Below, piece by piece: positions 5,440 to 6,030 of a stretch of DNA of 6,030 bases. Location: contig JAITUX010000253.1 of the NCBI GenBank assembly GCA_031286085.1, forward strand, positions 1 through 6,030. Direction: 5' to 3'. The number at the start of each line of letters is the position of its first letter. Within the stretch, counting starts at the first letter, position 1. The DNA comes from Candidatus Adiutrix sp. Lineage in GTDB: Bacteria > Desulfobacterota > Desulfarculia > Adiutricales > Adiutricaceae. A program made the position numbers and the translations under genes. The notes under the pieces are model-generated. The model saw only the letters and a list, made by a program, of their open reading frames with translations. It ran no database searches and had not been told where the DNA came from.

Positions 5440-6030
5440 GCGGCAAAACCTGTTACTACGAAGTGCTGGGCGTTGACCGCCAGGCCGACGCGGCGGCCTT
5501 GAAAAAGGCCTACCGGGCCCTGGCCCTCAAATACCACCCCGACCGCTGCCCCGGCGACGTCGAGGCCGAAGCCAGGTTCAAGGAGGCGGCCGAGGCCTAC
5601 GAGGTTTTAAACGACCCTGAAAAACGCCGGCTTTACGACCAATTCGGCCACGAAGGCTTGAACCGGGCCGGCTTCGGGGGCGGCTTCCAGGATTTCGGCG
5701 ACATCTTTTCCGCCTTCGGCGGCATTTTTCAGGATCTGTTCAGCACCGCCGGACAGTCGCCCAACCGCCCCCGCCGGGGCCGGGACATGGCCTACGAGGC
5801 GGTCGTTGAATTCACCGCGGCCTTCACCGGCACGCCCCTGGAAATAAAGATACCCCGGGAGGAAAACTGCCCGGCCTGCGACGGCAGCGGCTCACGGACC
5901 AAGCGCCGCTCCCCCTGCCGGGAGTGCGGCGGAACCGGCCAGGTTTACCAGGGCCGGGGCTTCATCCGCATGGCCGGCATCTGCCCCCTCTGCCGGGGCT
6001 CCGGCGCCTACCCCGCCGATCCCTGCGGCG
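5436..6030 (+). CDS. dnaJ: Chaperone protein DnaJ (class I Hsp40), 3' end outside window
   Basis: DnaJ delivers unfolded clients to DnaK and stimulates its ATPase. The 198 residues present show the class I domain order. The J domain covers about 5-73, with YYEVLGV at the start, helix [16 protein letters not shown] containing the HPD tripeptide at 34-36, and [18 protein letters not shown] short Gly/Phe segment follows (about 78-103: [18 protein letters not shown]). The substrate-binding region has cysteine repeats CPACDGSG (145), CRECGGTG (161) and CPLCRGSG (183), and the fourth begins at Cys197. This spacing agrees almost residue for residue with the E. coli zinc centre. The start overlaps the stop of the upstream gene (ATGA) and has no clear ribosome-binding site of its own, pointing to coupled reinitiation. 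The N-terminus ([11 protein letters not shown]) lacks the common R/K-D-YY, and no grpE or dnaK is visible, so this may be one of several J-proteins in the genome. Confidence 0.95.
   Translation, partial: MSGKTCYYEVLGVDRQADAAALKKAYRALALKYHPDRCPGDVEAEARFKEAAEAYEVLNDPEKRRLYDQFGHEGLNRAGFGGGFQDFGDIFSAFGGIFQDLFSTAGQSPNRPRRGRDMAYEAVVEFTAAFTGTPLEIKIPREENCPACDGSGSRTKRRSPCRECGGTGQVYQGRGFIRMAGICPLCRGSGAYPADPCG

Overview
The window looks like a piece of a GC-rich, flagellated, Gram-negative chromosome. The P-ring (FlgI) and L-ring (FlgH) genes imply an outer membrane. A rod-binding FlgJ without a muramidase domain, a -24/-12 (sigma-54) promoter in front of the flagellar genes, and the order flgH-flgI-flgJ-flgN-flgK suggest a deltaproteobacterium (Desulfobacterota). 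That placement is inferred from gene content and order, not from a marker search.

Minus strand, positions 4718 down to 1: five flagellar genes read in one direction: flgH (L-ring lipoprotein), flgI (P-ring), flgJ (rod-binding protein), flgN (chaperone) and flgK (hook-filament junction protein, cut by the window edge). flgJ/flgN overlap by 23 bases and flgN/flgK are one base apart, so these are probably translationally coupled. Together they cover the bushings through which the rod crosses the peptidoglycan and outer membrane, then the start of hook-filament assembly. A well-matched sigma-54 promoter lies about 70 bases upstream of flgH. The usual neighbours flgF, flgG and flgA are not upstream, and flgM is not between flgJ and flgN.

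Positions 4719-5088: a divergent intergenic region of 370 bases. It holds the sigma-54 promoter facing left, a sigma-70-type promoter facing right, and between them an AT-rich island with short inverted and direct repeats that could be activator or regulator sites.

Plus strand, 5089 to the right edge: a small, probably all-helical protein of 116 residues (TPR-like, function unknown). Its stop codon overlaps the start of a class I DnaJ (J domain with HPD, short G/F region, zinc centre), which runs off the window. This looks like a two-gene chaperone operon.

Most of the window is orthodox. I see no mobile element, CRISPR array, tRNA or rRNA, and no convincing new system. The points most worth a second look are the small protein coupled to dnaJ, the promoter architecture of the intergenic region, and the extended FlgJ.
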